Assembly (NCBI RefSeq): GCF_947507565.1
Contig: NC_089193.1
Location: 1,980,325 to 2,044,324 of the forward strand
DNA length: 64,000 bases
Reading direction: 5' to 3'
Source: Oscarella lobularis
Lineage: Eukaryota; Porifera; Homoscleromorpha; Homosclerophorida; Oscarellidae
A program made the position numbers and the translations under genes. Below, piece after piece: positions 1 to 11,600 of this stretch (position 1 is its first letter; every line of letters starts with the position of its first letter). Under the pieces are notes generated by a model. That model worked only from the letters and a program-made list of their open reading frames with translations, was not told where the DNA came from and did not search any database.

Positions 1-1190
1 GGAAATCCATGTCGCTGCGATTTCTAGCGGCTATCTCTCGCTCTTTTTCCTTCGTCCCTCGTCCGCGCTCTTTCTCTTGCCTGTACGAAAGCGCGACACG
101 TCTTCGGCTAGCGTCTGTAGCGTAGAATCGGCGTAGAAACCCGGCGTCGAGCTACTACCGGGACTTTAGTAGACATGCGCGCGAAAAAGGAGAGACTGTA
201 CCTTCGAAATCTACACGAAAGCGTAAGACGAAACCGTTCAAGAAGAGGAAAGGCGTCCACGAGGCATTTTCGATCGCCATCTTGAACTTGACTTGAGGCG
301 CGATTAATTGCATCATTTCTTGCTAAAAATAATCTGCTGACTATAATCATTATGCAATCGATAGTCAAACCGGTATTGAAACCGGTTTGTATTTGACACG
401 TACGTGCGCGAACCAATCAGTGTGCTGGAAAGGTGCGAAAAGAGCGCTAGGCGTCGCACACCGTTCAAGAGCGAAGCGCACCGCCGATTTCCTTCAGTTG
501 CGGCTGAGGGTGGGTGCGGCGTGGAGCAATCTGCGTCTCATCCTTGAGAGGACTGGCTCGGGAGATTCGACAGAAGGCAAGCGGGGATAGTTGGAACTCA
601 GCGTGGCCCACGGATAATTCCGTGCCGGAGCCCGTAAGCGGGGCGATGGGGGGCTTCGGCCTCGGTTTACGCACTGGGCAGAACGATCGCTAAGGTCTTA
701 TTGTCGTCAACAAGCACGATCCGCGTTAGGCTGAGTGGATACGGCTTGGAGGGGGTGTTCATTATGGCCTGGTTGCCGGCACTTGTCTCACCCGAACGAC
801 GCGATTAGACCGAGGATGATCTGGCCCAGGAGCCTTCGATTCCTCCACTGCACTGTCTTCATTGTTGACTCCTACAAGCAGTGGTCAGCCTCTCTCCACT
901 CCACAAGGCCCGGTTCTTCTCAGGAAGACATACCGAAGGCTTTGGTACCAGCGCACCGGGGTTTCGGTATTAGGGGCCGATCCTCATCCAGGTGGGTACT
1001 GAATGGAGTGGCCGAGGACCCGCAACTCACCCGAAAATTTTTGGAAGGGGGTCATCGCTTCGGTGAAGACTTCCCTGGGCTACGAAGCGTCCGAACCTCC
1101 ACGCGGTGTAGCCTGGATAGCGCTAATACGGACGCAACTCAAAAGGTACGTACAACGATTATTTGGCAGTGACTAATAGCATTTTTTTTA
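1..1190. other. Unassigned 5' stretch, GC-rich from about 480 to 1160
   Basis: No gene is supported here. Positions of about 480-1160 are clearly more GC-rich than the flanks and read like a structured RNA or an old repeat rather than coding sequence. The longest open frame (735-1172, +) shows no domain I recognise and has atypical composition. I compared it by eye with rRNA, RNase P/MRP and SRP RNA signatures and could not match any. The end of the stretch (about 1190-1245) contains two near-copies of a short T-rich motif followed by GCGCTGAAGAAAAA. Confidence 0.3.
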
Positions 1191-1500
1191 GGTCAAGCGC
1201 TGAAGAAAAAGGATTTTTTTAGGTCGTGCGCTGAAGAAAAATGATCGACGAGAACGCTGGAGGAAAACGGTGGACGAGCGAGCTGAGAAAAACGATCGAA
1301 GAGCGCCCTGAAGTAATTGGCGATCGATGGACGAAGACAGAAGGACGGAAGATTGGAAGTGAGTTTTGCTAGCGAAAGGAGGGGGTTTGTACTGCATGAT
1401 TAGTGTAAAATCGCTGTGTGTTTGTGTGGAAATAAAATGGAATCGATAAACTTTTTCGATCGTCTCAAAAACAAACGCGTGCGCTAAGCGAAGGTCGAAA

Positions 1501-3398
1501 ATGCGACGATTCGTTCGATTCTTCTCAAGTACGACCGCGAAATTTATCCACAGGTGGCTTCTGAGTGTTTCCCCAGCGCAATCGAACCCGTTCGTGCACG
1601 TGGAATCGGTGAAATATCGACGAGACGACACGACCAACGTAACGCCGAACACAATCGATCGCATTGCACGCCAGTTGCACCGAAAACACGCTCATCCAAT
1701 CAACATAGTAAAGAAAAGAGTCGAAAATCACGTGCAAACATCGTATAGAACTCGCAATGGGCTATCACCTCTTTTCACAGCTCTGGATGATATCAGCCCA
1801 GGCAGGAAAAACGTCAATTTTACATTATCTATTCATTTTATCTTGTAGTTGTGACGGTGAGGCAAAATTTCGACAGTCTATTAGTTCCCAGAGATCATCC
1901 CAGCAGATCGAAAAATGATAACTACTATGTAGCAACCAATGTTCACTTTCACTTCACCTGCATAATAATATTGCACTAGATTAATTCTGAGTACATGTTG
2001 CGTGCTCATACAACTGCACATGAGGTAGAACCTCGCATAAAGTGTACGTATAAACACCAATCATGTTTTCTCCCCAGTCAGATTTAATTGGTATGGGACT
2101 GAACGCGTTTTTGCTAACAGGGGACGTTTATAGAAGAGGTAGGTATCAATAGCAGAACGCATGGTATTTATAGAGTCTCGCTAGATGAAATTGATGCCAC
2201 ACATTATCCAGTTTTTCACCAAATGGAAGGAGTTAGATTATTTACTGAGCCAGAGGTGCACTTAATAGTTCTAGCAATCGTTTTTTAAGACTATACATTC
2301 AGTTGTTTGCCAACTGCGAGGGCAGCCGTTTTCAATTATTCGAAAATGGTTTGGAAACAGATGATAAGCAAGCCATGCACACTATGGCCACAAGCAAAAC
2401 GCTAGAAAACGATCTGAAGAGAACTCTAACTGGCATAGTGAGAGCTCTCTTTGGTGACGTCAAAACGAGATGGATTGCAGCGGTATTTGGCCAACAACAC
2501 AACTATAGCTCTCTCGTTTTTTATTCATTGTATCTAGACGTTTCCTTTCACGCATCCCTCATGGGAATTAGAGATTTTCTTCCAGGGAGATTGGCTTGAG
2601 TTGCTTGGGTGTGGCGTCTTGCAGCAGGACATCGTTAGAGGCGCAGGCAAACGCCACAAATAGACTCTAGTGTCTCTTCTCTATATACTGATTTTTTGCA
2701 GGTGCTCTTGACCAAGCTGGTTGGGCTTTCGGCATAGGATTAGATCGTTTAGCAATGGCTTTATTTAGAATTCCAGATATACGTTTGTTCTGGAGGTACA
2801 TATATTTTTATGTTGATTTAATTTTTCGTGGATTTTCTTAGTGAGGACCCGAGGTTTTTGTCTCAGTTTGCGGGCATAACTGACGATCTTACATCCCTCG
2901 TGGAATTTAAGGTACGCGTTCAAAATTGCGATCCATTTTGATTAATTGTTTCTTAGCCTTATAGCAAGTATCCCCCATGCTACAAGGACATTACGTTTTG
3001 GATACCAGAAGATTATAACGAAAACGAGTGGGCATTTCTTTCAATTTCGCATATTTTCTCTAACGTTTTGATGTGTAGTTTCTATGAAATTGTCAGGTCT
3101 GTAGCCGGAGATTTAGCTGAGGAAGTCAAGCTAGTGCGTTCCTTCCCTTTGCACGAGGAAAATACCTATTTCTATGATTAGATTGATGATTTTCGACACG
3201 TTGAAACCGGAAGGAGAAGTCATTGTTACAGAATCAATTATCGGTCAATGGATAGGTCAGTCATCAAGGGCCATTATACGTGTATAAATAAATGCGTATG
3301 TTTTACCTTGTAGGACGCTGACAAACAAGGAAACGAACGAGCTTCAGGAAGAGCTGAGAAATCAAGTTGAGTTGCAGTTGGGAGGCAAACTTCGATAG
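1501..3398 (+). CDS. FARS2: Mitochondrial phenylalanyl-tRNA synthetase (FARS2), multi-exon
   Basis: Charges mitochondrial tRNA-Phe as a monomeric class II synthetase in the matrix. The ATG at 1501 opens an Arg/Ser-rich presequence ([15 protein letters not shown]), typical of mitochondrial import, followed by the family's DDTTNVTP start of the catalytic core. Later exons carry the reading HTTAHE-like segment near 1990-2030, TGDVYRR near 2090-2140, the [19 protein letters not shown] region (2330-2400), THPSWELE then [12 protein letters not shown] (about 2545-2640), and motif 3 [16 protein letters not shown] with IPDIRLFW (about 2720-2795). The last exon encodes the anticodon-binding fold and ends LQLGGKLR with TAG at 3396. 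About nine exons are needed; introns are mostly 50-120 nt. One intron (about 2647-2701) appears to use a GC donor. The gene lies tail-to-tail with the NOL7-like gene. I am sure of the family and less sure of each splice site. Confidence 0.88.
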
Positions 3399-3520
3399 AA
3401 CATACTACCATGCATATGGAAAATACATTTAATTAATTAAATTCATCGATTACGATAGCCTAAACTTTTTCGAAGGTCCGGGTCTTCTCTGCTTTCTTGA
3501 CGCAAAAGAGGCATCTTTAA

Positions 3521-4174
3521 TTAATGAAAATATTTTATTTGAAAATTTGATTTTTTTGGAGTCTTACAATCAATTCTCTTCACGCGATCTCCGAATAAAT
3601 GATCGCGTCGAAAATCGGCGGCAGAGCGAGATACAGCCTTGGGCTTCCTAATCTCAGACGGAAGGATCCGCACAATAAAAGGACCCTTCCTTTTCCTAAC
3701 ACTACATATTTTCATATAGAGAAAGGGTCACTACCTTTATGTCTACCTGATTTCACTTGGACCCGTCTCTTCTTCTTTTTCTGATGTTTCTTCTTCTTCC
3801 TCCTCCTCTTCCTCCATCTCTTTTTCCCGTTTTTTGTTCTTTAGGCCTTTGAGTAGGTTTTCTGGGAGGCGAGACATCGATCTCGCTCTTTTTTCTTCCT
3901 ACGGATGGACTATAGTAAAGACGTTGGAAGGTTTTCTTCTCACTTTTTGGATTCTGTTGCGTTCTGCCACCGCCTGGCGTTTCTCGCGCTGCTCCTTCTT
4001 TAGTCTACGCTCGGATTTGCTTGCTAGGTTCGTTGGAACGTGGAAAAGTTACCGATTGAGGGTTGCCATTCGCTCTTGCTTTCGTTCTTCAGCTTTTTCT
4101 CTTTCCTGGCCGAATTTCACGTCTTCAGGTCCTTCGTCGTGACTTCCTTCGTCGTCTGAGTCGGCTACGAGAGC
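3521..4174 (-). CDS. NOL7: NOL7-like nucleolar protein, four exons
   Basis: NOL7 proteins work in the nucleolus in small-subunit ribosome assembly. Reading leftward from ATG at 4174, exon 1 encodes an acidic start and a GPEDVKFGQ segment that resembles the APEELTF motif of vertebrate NOL7. A Lys/Arg/Glu-rich helix follows in exon 2, then an SRLPENLLKGLKNKK segment in exon 3 with a long Glu run. Exon 4 carries a C-terminal block (GPFIVRIL, then ADFRRDHLFGDRVKRI) that matches the pattern of the NOL7 C-terminal domain. Introns are about 50-60 nt. The order of acidic start, basic coiled region and conserved C-terminus is what suggests NOL7. The similarity is recalled, not aligned, so another small nucleolar protein is possible. 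The start codon lies only 38 bp from the terminal repeat of the foldback element, so its promoter is probably inside or interrupted by that element. Confidence 0.55.
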
Positions 4175-4211
4175 CATTTTCGCTGCCGTTTGCTGAGAAC
4201 GGCACACTGCG

Positions 4212-4275
4212 CTAAATACCGAGAACTTTCAATTAGCTGCGCGCGCAGAACGTGTCACGTGGTTTTGCTTTTCAG
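4212..4275 (+). repeat. Left terminal inverted repeat of foldback element
   Basis: Sixty-four bases, exact reverse complement of 7626-7689, including a GCGCGCGC core and a CACGTG palindrome. It lies 38 bp upstream of the NOL7-like start codon. Confidence 0.85.
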
Positions 4276-4384
4276 CAATTTTTTGCTCCTTCTTCATGGT
4301 GCGTCGCCTACAGATGAGAACGAGTGGCTGCCTTTTCGATCGCAGCAATGGCACAAAAGGTAAAGGCGTTACAAATGACGGTAC

Positions 4385-5725
4385 AGCGCTGTACCCTCTC
4401 CTCGTCCTCCTGGTGATACTGGAAGTACACGACGTACTGAGGATACAGACCGTACCCACTCCTCGTCCTCCTGGTGACACTGGATGTACTGAGGGTACAG
4501 ACCGTACCCACTCCTCGTCCTCCTGGTGATACTGGATGTACACGACGTACTGAGGGTACAGACCGTACCACTCCTCGTTCTCCTGGTGACACTGGATGTA
4601 CAAGACGTACACAGGATACAGAGCTGTACCCACTCCTCGTCCTCCTGGTGATACTGGATGTACAAGACGTACATAGGGTACAGACCGTACCCACTCCTCG
4701 TCCTCCTGGTGATACTGGATGTACAAGACGTACATAGGGTACAGACCGTACCCACTCCTCGTCCTCCTGGTGATACTGGATGTACACGACGTACATAGGG
4801 TACAGACCGTACCCACTCCTCGTCCTCCTGGTGATACTGGATGTACAAGACGTACTGAGGGTACAGACCGTACCCACTCCTCGTCCTCCTGGTGATACTG
4901 GATGTACACGACGTACATAGGATACAGACCGTACCCACTCCTCGTTCTCCTGGCGACACTGGATGTACAAGACGTACTGAGGGTACAGACCGTACCACTC
5001 CTCGTTCTCCTGGTGACACTGGATGTACAAGACGTACACAGGATACAGAGCTGTACCCACTCCTCGTCCTCCTGGTGACACTGGATGTACAAGACGTACA
5101 CAGGATACAGACCGTACCACTCCTCGTTCTCCTGGTGACACTGGATGTACAAGACGTACACAGGATACAGACCGTACCACTCCTCGTTCTCCTGGTGACA
5201 CTGGATGTACAAGACGTACACAGGATACAGAGCTGTACCCACTCCTTGTCCTCCTGGTGATACTGGATGTACAAGACGTACTGAGGGTACAGACCGTACC
5301 CACTCCTCGTCCTCCTGGTGACACTGGATGTACACGACGTACATAGGGTACAGACCGTACCCACTCCTCGTCCTCCTGGTGACACTGGATGTACAAGACG
5401 TACACAGGATACAGACCGTACCACTCCTCGTTCTCCTGGTGACACTGGATGTACAAGACGTACACAGGATACAGACCGTACCACTCCTCGTTCTCCTGGT
5501 GACACTGGATGTACAAGACGTACACAGGATACAGAGCTGTACCCACTCCTTGTCCTCCTGGTGATACTGGATGTACAAGACGTACTGAGGGTACAGACCG
5601 TACCCACTCCTCGTCCTCCTGGTGATACTGGATGTACACGACGTACATAGGGTACAGACCGTACCCACTCCTCGTCCTCCTGGTGATACTGGATGTACAA
5701 GACGTACATAGGGTACAGAGCCAAT
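4385..5725 (+). repeat. Left-arm tandem array, ~61-bp unit, about 22 copies
   Basis: Units run 60-63 bp and share CTCCTCGTCCTCCTGGTGA, then a variable ACACTGG or TACTGG, then GATGTACAAGACGTAC and a GTACAGACCGTACC-type end. The units mix two or three variants (ACGTACTGAGGGT, ACGTACATAGGGT, ACGTACACAGGAT) in higher-order blocks: the block at about 5050-5290 recurs at about 5370-5600. Long open frames on both strands are by-products of the repeat and are not genes. Confidence 0.92.
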
Positions 5726-5897
5726 ACCACTCTACGTTTAGCTCTAGATCACAGCAGATGTACAGGAGGTACAGAAGTACAATACTTGAACCATCTTATG
5801 TAGCAGAGGTACAGAAGGTACAAGAGGTACAGCGTTAGAGCCGAACCTCCAACAAAGTTTTGACCGTCTATCGGCGCGTTATCTTTTGATTTTGGTA

Positions 5898-6054
5898 CAG
5901 TAAAACCTCTCAATAGCGGACCACGTTTTTGTCCGTTATAGAAAGGATGTCCGCTATAAGAAGGTTTGCTAGCTTAAAAGGATCATCCGTTCCACGGTTG
6001 GTGTCTGTTATTAGGAGGTGTCCGCTACACGAAGTGTCCGCTTAGAGAAGTTTT
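5898..6054. mobile_element. Small pogo/Tigger-like MITE inside the foldback loop
   Basis: The stretch starts CAGTAAAACCTCTCAATAGC and ends GTCCGCTTAGAGAAGTTTTAA, an imperfect ~22-bp inverted repeat. The CAGT start and GTCCGCTAT theme are typical of pogo/Tigger-family ends. GTCCGCTATA-like motifs recur inside. It is too short to encode a transposase. Confidence 0.5.
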
Positions 6055-6059
6055 AATCA

Positions 6060-6580
6060 ATTCCTACGAACAATAGATGGTAGGGAATCGCTTGTGCCAA
6101 TAGATTGCAAGAATCGATTCCTACAATTGTTACAATCGCTTGCTACATTATACATGTGACTGTGCACAAACGTTGAAAATGAGGAGGAGATTACATGCAC
6201 CAGCATTTCATTTCCCGACAAAGAATTTGCAAGTAGAACAAGAATTTGAATCTTGCGAGTCTGAAATTACCGTAGCAAAGAAGCTTGCTAATGTTCTCTC
6301 GGGGTGTATTATTAAACTATTATGTCGGTACAAAAATCAGGAAACCACAATCTAGTGGTTTTACGTGCACAACTCATTTAGAGGCAAAAATGGGAAATAG
6401 AATGAACGTTTGGGTCACTCATTCACTACAACAGTTACAAGATTACTCTTACGTCTTTAAGTTGCAAAAAGATAACAAGAATAAAACGAAAGACTAATGC
6501 ATTCCTTTGATTTCATCAGCAATAACACGGCTTGCTCAGTCAGCCAGATATACGCGTAGCATAAGAAGGTTCAAGCTTTG
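6060..6580. other. Loop region of the foldback element, no intact gene
   Basis: An AT-rich stretch with one 71-codon open frame at 6140-6355 (+) beginning MLHYTCDCAQ. The start vaguely recalls an HYSYDFAQ motif found in some DDE-type transposon proteins, so it may be a decayed fragment, but the match is too short to rely on. Nothing else is recognisable. Confidence 0.3.
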
Positions 6581-6584
6581 TACT

Positions 6585-7600
6585 TATGTACCTCCTGTAC
6601 ATCTCCTGTGATCGAGAGCTAAAGGTAGTGGCAAAGACTCTGTACAATCTGTACGTAGTGTACATCCACTGTGACTAGGAGGGTTTAATTAAGAGTCGTT
6701 TCTGTACGTCTTGTACATCCACTGTGACTAGGAGAATCTACGAGTGGTAAATCTGTACCATCTGAACGTCTTGTACATCCGCTGTGATTAGGAGGCCGAG
6801 GAGTGGGTAACGGCTCTGTACCATCTGTACGTCTTGTACATCCACTAAGACTACGAGGACAAAGAGTGATAGAGCTCTGTACCCTCCGTACCTCTGGTAC
6901 ATCCAATGTGACCAGGAGAACGAAGAGTGGGTAGAGCTCTGTATCATCCGTACGTCTTGTACATCTAGTGTCACCAGGAGGACGAGGAGTGGGTACGGTT
7001 TGTATCCTCTGTACGTCTTGTACATCCAGTATCACCAGGAGGACGAGGAGTGGGTACGGTTTGTATCCTCTGTACGTCGTGTACATCCAGTATCACCAGG
7101 AGGACGAGGAGTGGGTACGGTCTGTATCCTGTGTACGTCGTGTACATCCAGTATCACCAGGAGGACGAGGAGTGGGTACAGCGCTGTACCCTCTGTACGT
7201 CGTGTACATCCAGTGTCACCAGGAGGACGAGGAGTGGGTACAGAGTTGTGCCCTATGTACGTCTTGTACATCAGTGTGACAAGGAGGGCAGAGAGTGGGT
7301 AGAGCTCTGTATCCTTCGTACGTCTTGTACATCTAGTGTCACCAGGAGGACGAGGAGTGGGTACGGTTTGTATCCTCTGTACGTCTTGTACATCCAGTAT
7401 CACCAGGAGGACGAGGAGTGGGTACGGTTTGTATCCTCTGTACGTCTTGTACATCCAGTATCACCAGGAGGACGAGGAGTGGGTACGGTCTGTATCCTCT
7501 GTACGTCGTGTACATCCAGTGCGATCCGGAGATCGAGGAGAGACGTACCGTCGGTACGTCTTGTACATGCAGTGCGATCCGGAGGTCGGTAGGGCATCCA
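6585..7600 (-). repeat. Right-arm tandem array, inverted copies of the ~61-bp unit
   Basis: The same ~61-bp unit as the left arm, read in reverse complement (GTACGTCTTGTACATCCAGT, then CACCAGGAGGACGAGGAGTG). Units in the middle are nearly identical to the left arm. The inner units (6585-6900) and the outer ones (7520-7620) are more diverged, as expected if homogenisation acts mainly on the array core. Confidence 0.9.
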
Positions 7601-7625
7601 GTGCGATCCGATGAAAGACGTATAC

Positions 7626-7689
7626 CTGAAAAGCAAAACCACGTGACACGTTCTGCGCGCGCAGCTAATTGAAAGTTCTCGGTATTTAG
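7626..7689 (-). repeat. Right terminal inverted repeat of foldback element
   Basis: Exact reverse complement of 4212-4275. It lies about 210 bp beyond the stop codon of the giant EGF receptor gene. Confidence 0.85.
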
Positions 7690-7897
7690 GGACTCTGGAG
7701 AAACGGCGATGTTTTCTTTCCATGACGCGCGCGCTAACAAGTACGTTCTACAGAAAGTACTGTATTGGCCAGCCAGTCGCTAAAATAATAACATTAGTAG
7801 AACAAGATTATAAGGGAGACTCCTACAGCCTCCTAAAAATGAAACACAACGCAAACAGACGCATTGAACCATGATAAAATAGTCAGAATTAAGAGTG

Positions 7898-8670
7898 TTA
7901 GACTTGCATGGGATCTTCATACAGGTGACCTCCATCACCGTTGCTAGCCATCATCTCTTCCGGATTGTCATAAAGCGTGGCATTGCCTCTCAGACTATCC
8001 TTCGGATTGTCGTACAGATTGGAGCCGCCATTCGCTCCGGCAACTTCCGGGTTGTCATACACATTTCCGTTTTTCGCTCCTTTCATCGACTCCACGTGAC
8101 TCGGATTGTCGTAGAGATCGTCGTTGCTGTCACTCTTGCCGCCGAGAACGTCTTTCGGTTCGGCGTAGAACGGATTCTTGGCGACAGCCTGGGGGCGGAA
8201 GGGTCGTTCGTAACTCCGAGTCCGACTATTATTGAACATTCCAATTTCTCCATAAGCGGGATTATCAAAATCGGAAGGATCCTAAAGTAGAGTTCGTTAA
8301 AAAAACTAGAGACTACTTTACACGAGATGTCGTACCCCGCGGCGGCTGTACTGCCTCAACGCCGGCAAATCACCATAGGTTGGATTTTGGAAAAGCATGT
8401 CACTTTCATAAACGAAGTCCGACTTCTTATTGTTTCTGCGTCTGTAAAGAGAAACAAATATCGTTCACTAATAAACGCTAATAATTATTGACGTACCTGT
8501 ACCACAAGCAAACGAGAACGATGACGACGACGATGATGAGGGGAACGGCGACTCCGACGCCAATGTACGTCGCCGTGGAAGTAGAAGCGCCGCCGCCGTC
8601 GTTCTTCAAAAATCCAAAACCTAAAAAAACCGTGAAATTTGAAAGCGCAGACCGTCGCGTCACTCGTACC
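7898..8670 (-). CDS. Membrane helix and signalling tail of the giant receptor
   Basis: The exon near 8500-8640 encodes a strongly hydrophobic [20 protein letters not shown] helix followed by WYRY. The tail then has FQNPTY (about 8370), FDNPAY (about 8250), NPFYAEP, four YDNP motifs and a final LYEDP before TAA at 7898. FxNPxY binds PTB-domain adaptors and clathrin machinery in LRP and CED-1 receptors. YDxP motifs, when phosphorylated, fit the SH2 preference of Crk-type adaptors. Both points are family knowledge; use here is inferred. Confidence 0.75.
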
Positions 8671-11600
8671 TCCGCCGCCGTCGGCGAGGCATTGCGCTAA
8701 TTTGTCACCGCTCAAACCCGGGCAGAAAATCACGAGTGGATTTTCGTCCTGGCATTGATTGCCTTCGAAAATAATCGAGCACCTAAAGACGTCATAGTAA
8801 AATTTCGACATGCCTCAGAATACGCGGTATCATGACGTACTCGCAAACCGGACTTCCCAGCTGAACCGTACACGTTCCCCCGTTCTGGCAGTAATTCGGC
8901 GGACACGTCGGTCCGGACGTCGTAGATGCGGGCGTAGTTGGTGCGGGCGTCGTAGGAATAGCTAAAAAAATAAAGCCTTTATTATAAGGGAGGAGACATT
9001 TTCTCCACGATGCGTACCTGATTCGCAGTTACCGCCCGTGAAACCGGCAAGACAGCTACACGTGCCTCGGACTTTGTCGCATGACGCTGTTGAATCGTTG
9101 CGACACGTGCAGATGTTGGCGCAGTCGTCGCCGTAAGTTCCTTCGGGGCATTCTAGCGCAAAAACGTTGAATTATATATCGGAATTTCGGTCTCGGTGAA
9201 TTTTTTTACCTTCGTCGCAGAACTGGCCTTGCCATCCCGGCTCGCATTCGCACGTGCCGTCGATTGCTTCGCAGAAAGCGCCGTTCCTACAGCCGCAAAT
9301 GAACGCACAATTCTTGCCATATGTTCCCACAGGGCAAACTAGCGAAAAAAGAGAAGAAATGAGTTGAGATTTCGGCGGCGTCCTTTTCGACGACTCACAG
9401 TTTTCGCATGTGGTTCCGTTGTAGCCAGGATCGCAGTCGCAGCTTCCAGTAAAACGATCGCACGCTCCGTTGACGCAAGTACAGGGCTGAGTGCAGCCAG
9501 GGCCAAAGCGAGTAGAATTACATTCTAAACGAAAAAACCCATTTAAAATCCAGTACTACACAGAAGAATTTTTCAATGATACATAAGCTCAGAAATAACT
9601 AATTTAGATGACTACAGGGATGTTCAGAGAGATTCCCATTAGTGAATGCATCATGGACACTATTTAATATATAAATGAGCTCTCTGTTCGACTCACCTTG
9701 GCCACAGTCAACTCCTTCATATCCAGCAGTGCACGTGCAAAATCCGTCAATATGACTACAATCGCCATTATTGAGACAATTGCATGGGGAAGTGCAGCCG
9801 TCGCCAAAAAAGTCTTTCTGGCATGCTACAAAGAACAAAATTAATTAATGACTGCCTTAAATTACGATGACGCGGTTTACTTAGTTCGCAATCATTTCCT
9901 CTATATCCTGGCTTGCAATCACAATCGCCATTGACGTTGCTACAACTGTCCGTATTGGCGACAACGCACGTGCAATTCAACCCGCACTGATCGCCGTACT
10001 GAAACGCGAGACAAGCTAAAAGAAGGCAATGAAACCAGAAAATCACTTCGTTCTTAATTCTTGACTTACATTCGTTACAAAACACTCCGACGTAGCCCGG
10101 ACTGCACGTGCAGGAGCCGTCCACGTGATGACAAGTTCCGTGAACGCATTGACACGGTAGAGAACACCCGCTTCCGTAGAACGAACCCGTGCACGTTTGC
10201 GTGCAACGAGGACCTTGATAGCCAGCGGCACAGGTACACTCTCCCGTCACGTGATCGCAACTTCCACCGTTTTGACAGTCACACACGCCCGTACAACCCA
10301 ACCCAAACGACCCTTCATCACACACTGAAAGATATATACTTGATTAATAATTCATGTTATGCATTTTTTGATGGGACTTACTTTGGCTGCAGTTGCTGCC
10401 TTGGTAACCGGCTGCGCAGGTGCACCTGCCGTCAATTGAACTGCAATTCGCTCCGTTGAAGCAACTGCACGTTTCCGTGCAATGTGCCCCGTATTCAACG
10501 TTCACGACACACGGTACGTCACAATCGTCGCCCTTGAATCCGGGCGTGCAAGCACAACTTCCGGTTCGATGATCGCACGTTGCTCCGTTCTCGCACGTGC
10601 AATTTTCTTCGCAACCGGAGCCGAAGAGTCCCACGGAACACTGCATGTCACATGATTCGCCGATGTAACCCGGTTTGCAGTTGCACGTCCCGTTGAAGGG
10701 ACTGCAAAATCCTTCGACGCACGTGCAGTCAAACGCACAATCCGGTCCATACTTATTCAAACCCAGACAAGCTAAAAGTAGCAGAAAATTATTAGGAGCC
10801 TATTAATTATTTAATTATTAGGCTTACAGGTGCCGCACTGAGGATCTGTATATCCTTCTGGACATGTGCACGTTCCATTCACGTGATTGCAATCAGCTCC
10901 ATTGAGGCAGCTACAGTTTGAACTGCAACCGTCTCCAAACGTGCCAAGAGGACAAACTACGAAAAGGCAATTAATTAAAATTGCTACCAAATCGTTTAGG
11001 ATTTTACCTTGATCGCAGTCATCTCCAATATATCCCGTAAAACAGCTACACTTTCCCGTCACATGGTCACAGTCGCCGTTGACGCACGTGCAGTCTTCAG
11101 TGCAATCGTCGCCGAACTTACCGAAACCGCACTCATTCTCGCACAAATTTCCAATGTATCCAGGAGCGCAAATGCAGTCGCCGTTTCCCTCGCAACCGCC
11201 GCCGTTCAGGCACGTGCAATTGAAGATGCAATACGGGCCAAACTTGTCCGGCGAACACGGCGTCTCGCACAAATCACCCGTGAATCCATCAGTACACGTA
11301 CACAGCCCGTTTACGTGATCACAGGCGGCTCCATTCTGGCACAGACAAGGCATCGAACATCTGTCACCGTAGAATCCTTGCGGACACGGCGTGCCGCAGT
11401 CGGCCCCCGTATAACCGGCGGTGCACGTACACGTGCCGTTGTAGGGACTGCAGAAAGCGCCGTTGCGACAGTCGCACACAAATATGCAATCCTTGCCAAA
11501 ACGATTCGCCTCACAACCTAAACAAATGATTAAATATTTGAGATATGGATGTCTCTCCCTTACTTTGATTGCATGTAAGGCCTTTGAATCCTTCTAAACA

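Larger units (their letters stand above)
4212..7689. mobile_element. Foldback-type element with 64-bp perfect TIRs and inverted tandem arrays
   Basis: The 64 bases at 4212-4275 recur as an exact reverse complement at 7626-7689, starting CTAAATACCGAGAACTTTC and ending GCTTTTCAG on the outer-to-inner reading. Inside each end lies an array of ~61-bp tandem units, in opposite orientation on the two arms, so the whole 3.5 kb can fold into one huge stem with a loop at about 5840-6580. This is the layout of foldback transposons such as Drosophila FB. I find no transposase, so the copy is non-autonomous. No clear target-site duplication is seen next to the 64-bp ends. Confidence 0.7.

Noticed and set aside
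735-1172. 145-codon open frame as a gene
   Set aside because: No family features, unusual composition and no splice or start context. The GC-rich block explains the lack of stops.
4229-5730. Open frames of 446-479 codons on the minus strand
   Set aside because: They arise because the ~61-bp tandem unit happens to be open in several frames on both strands. They have no domain and their composition is that of the repeat.
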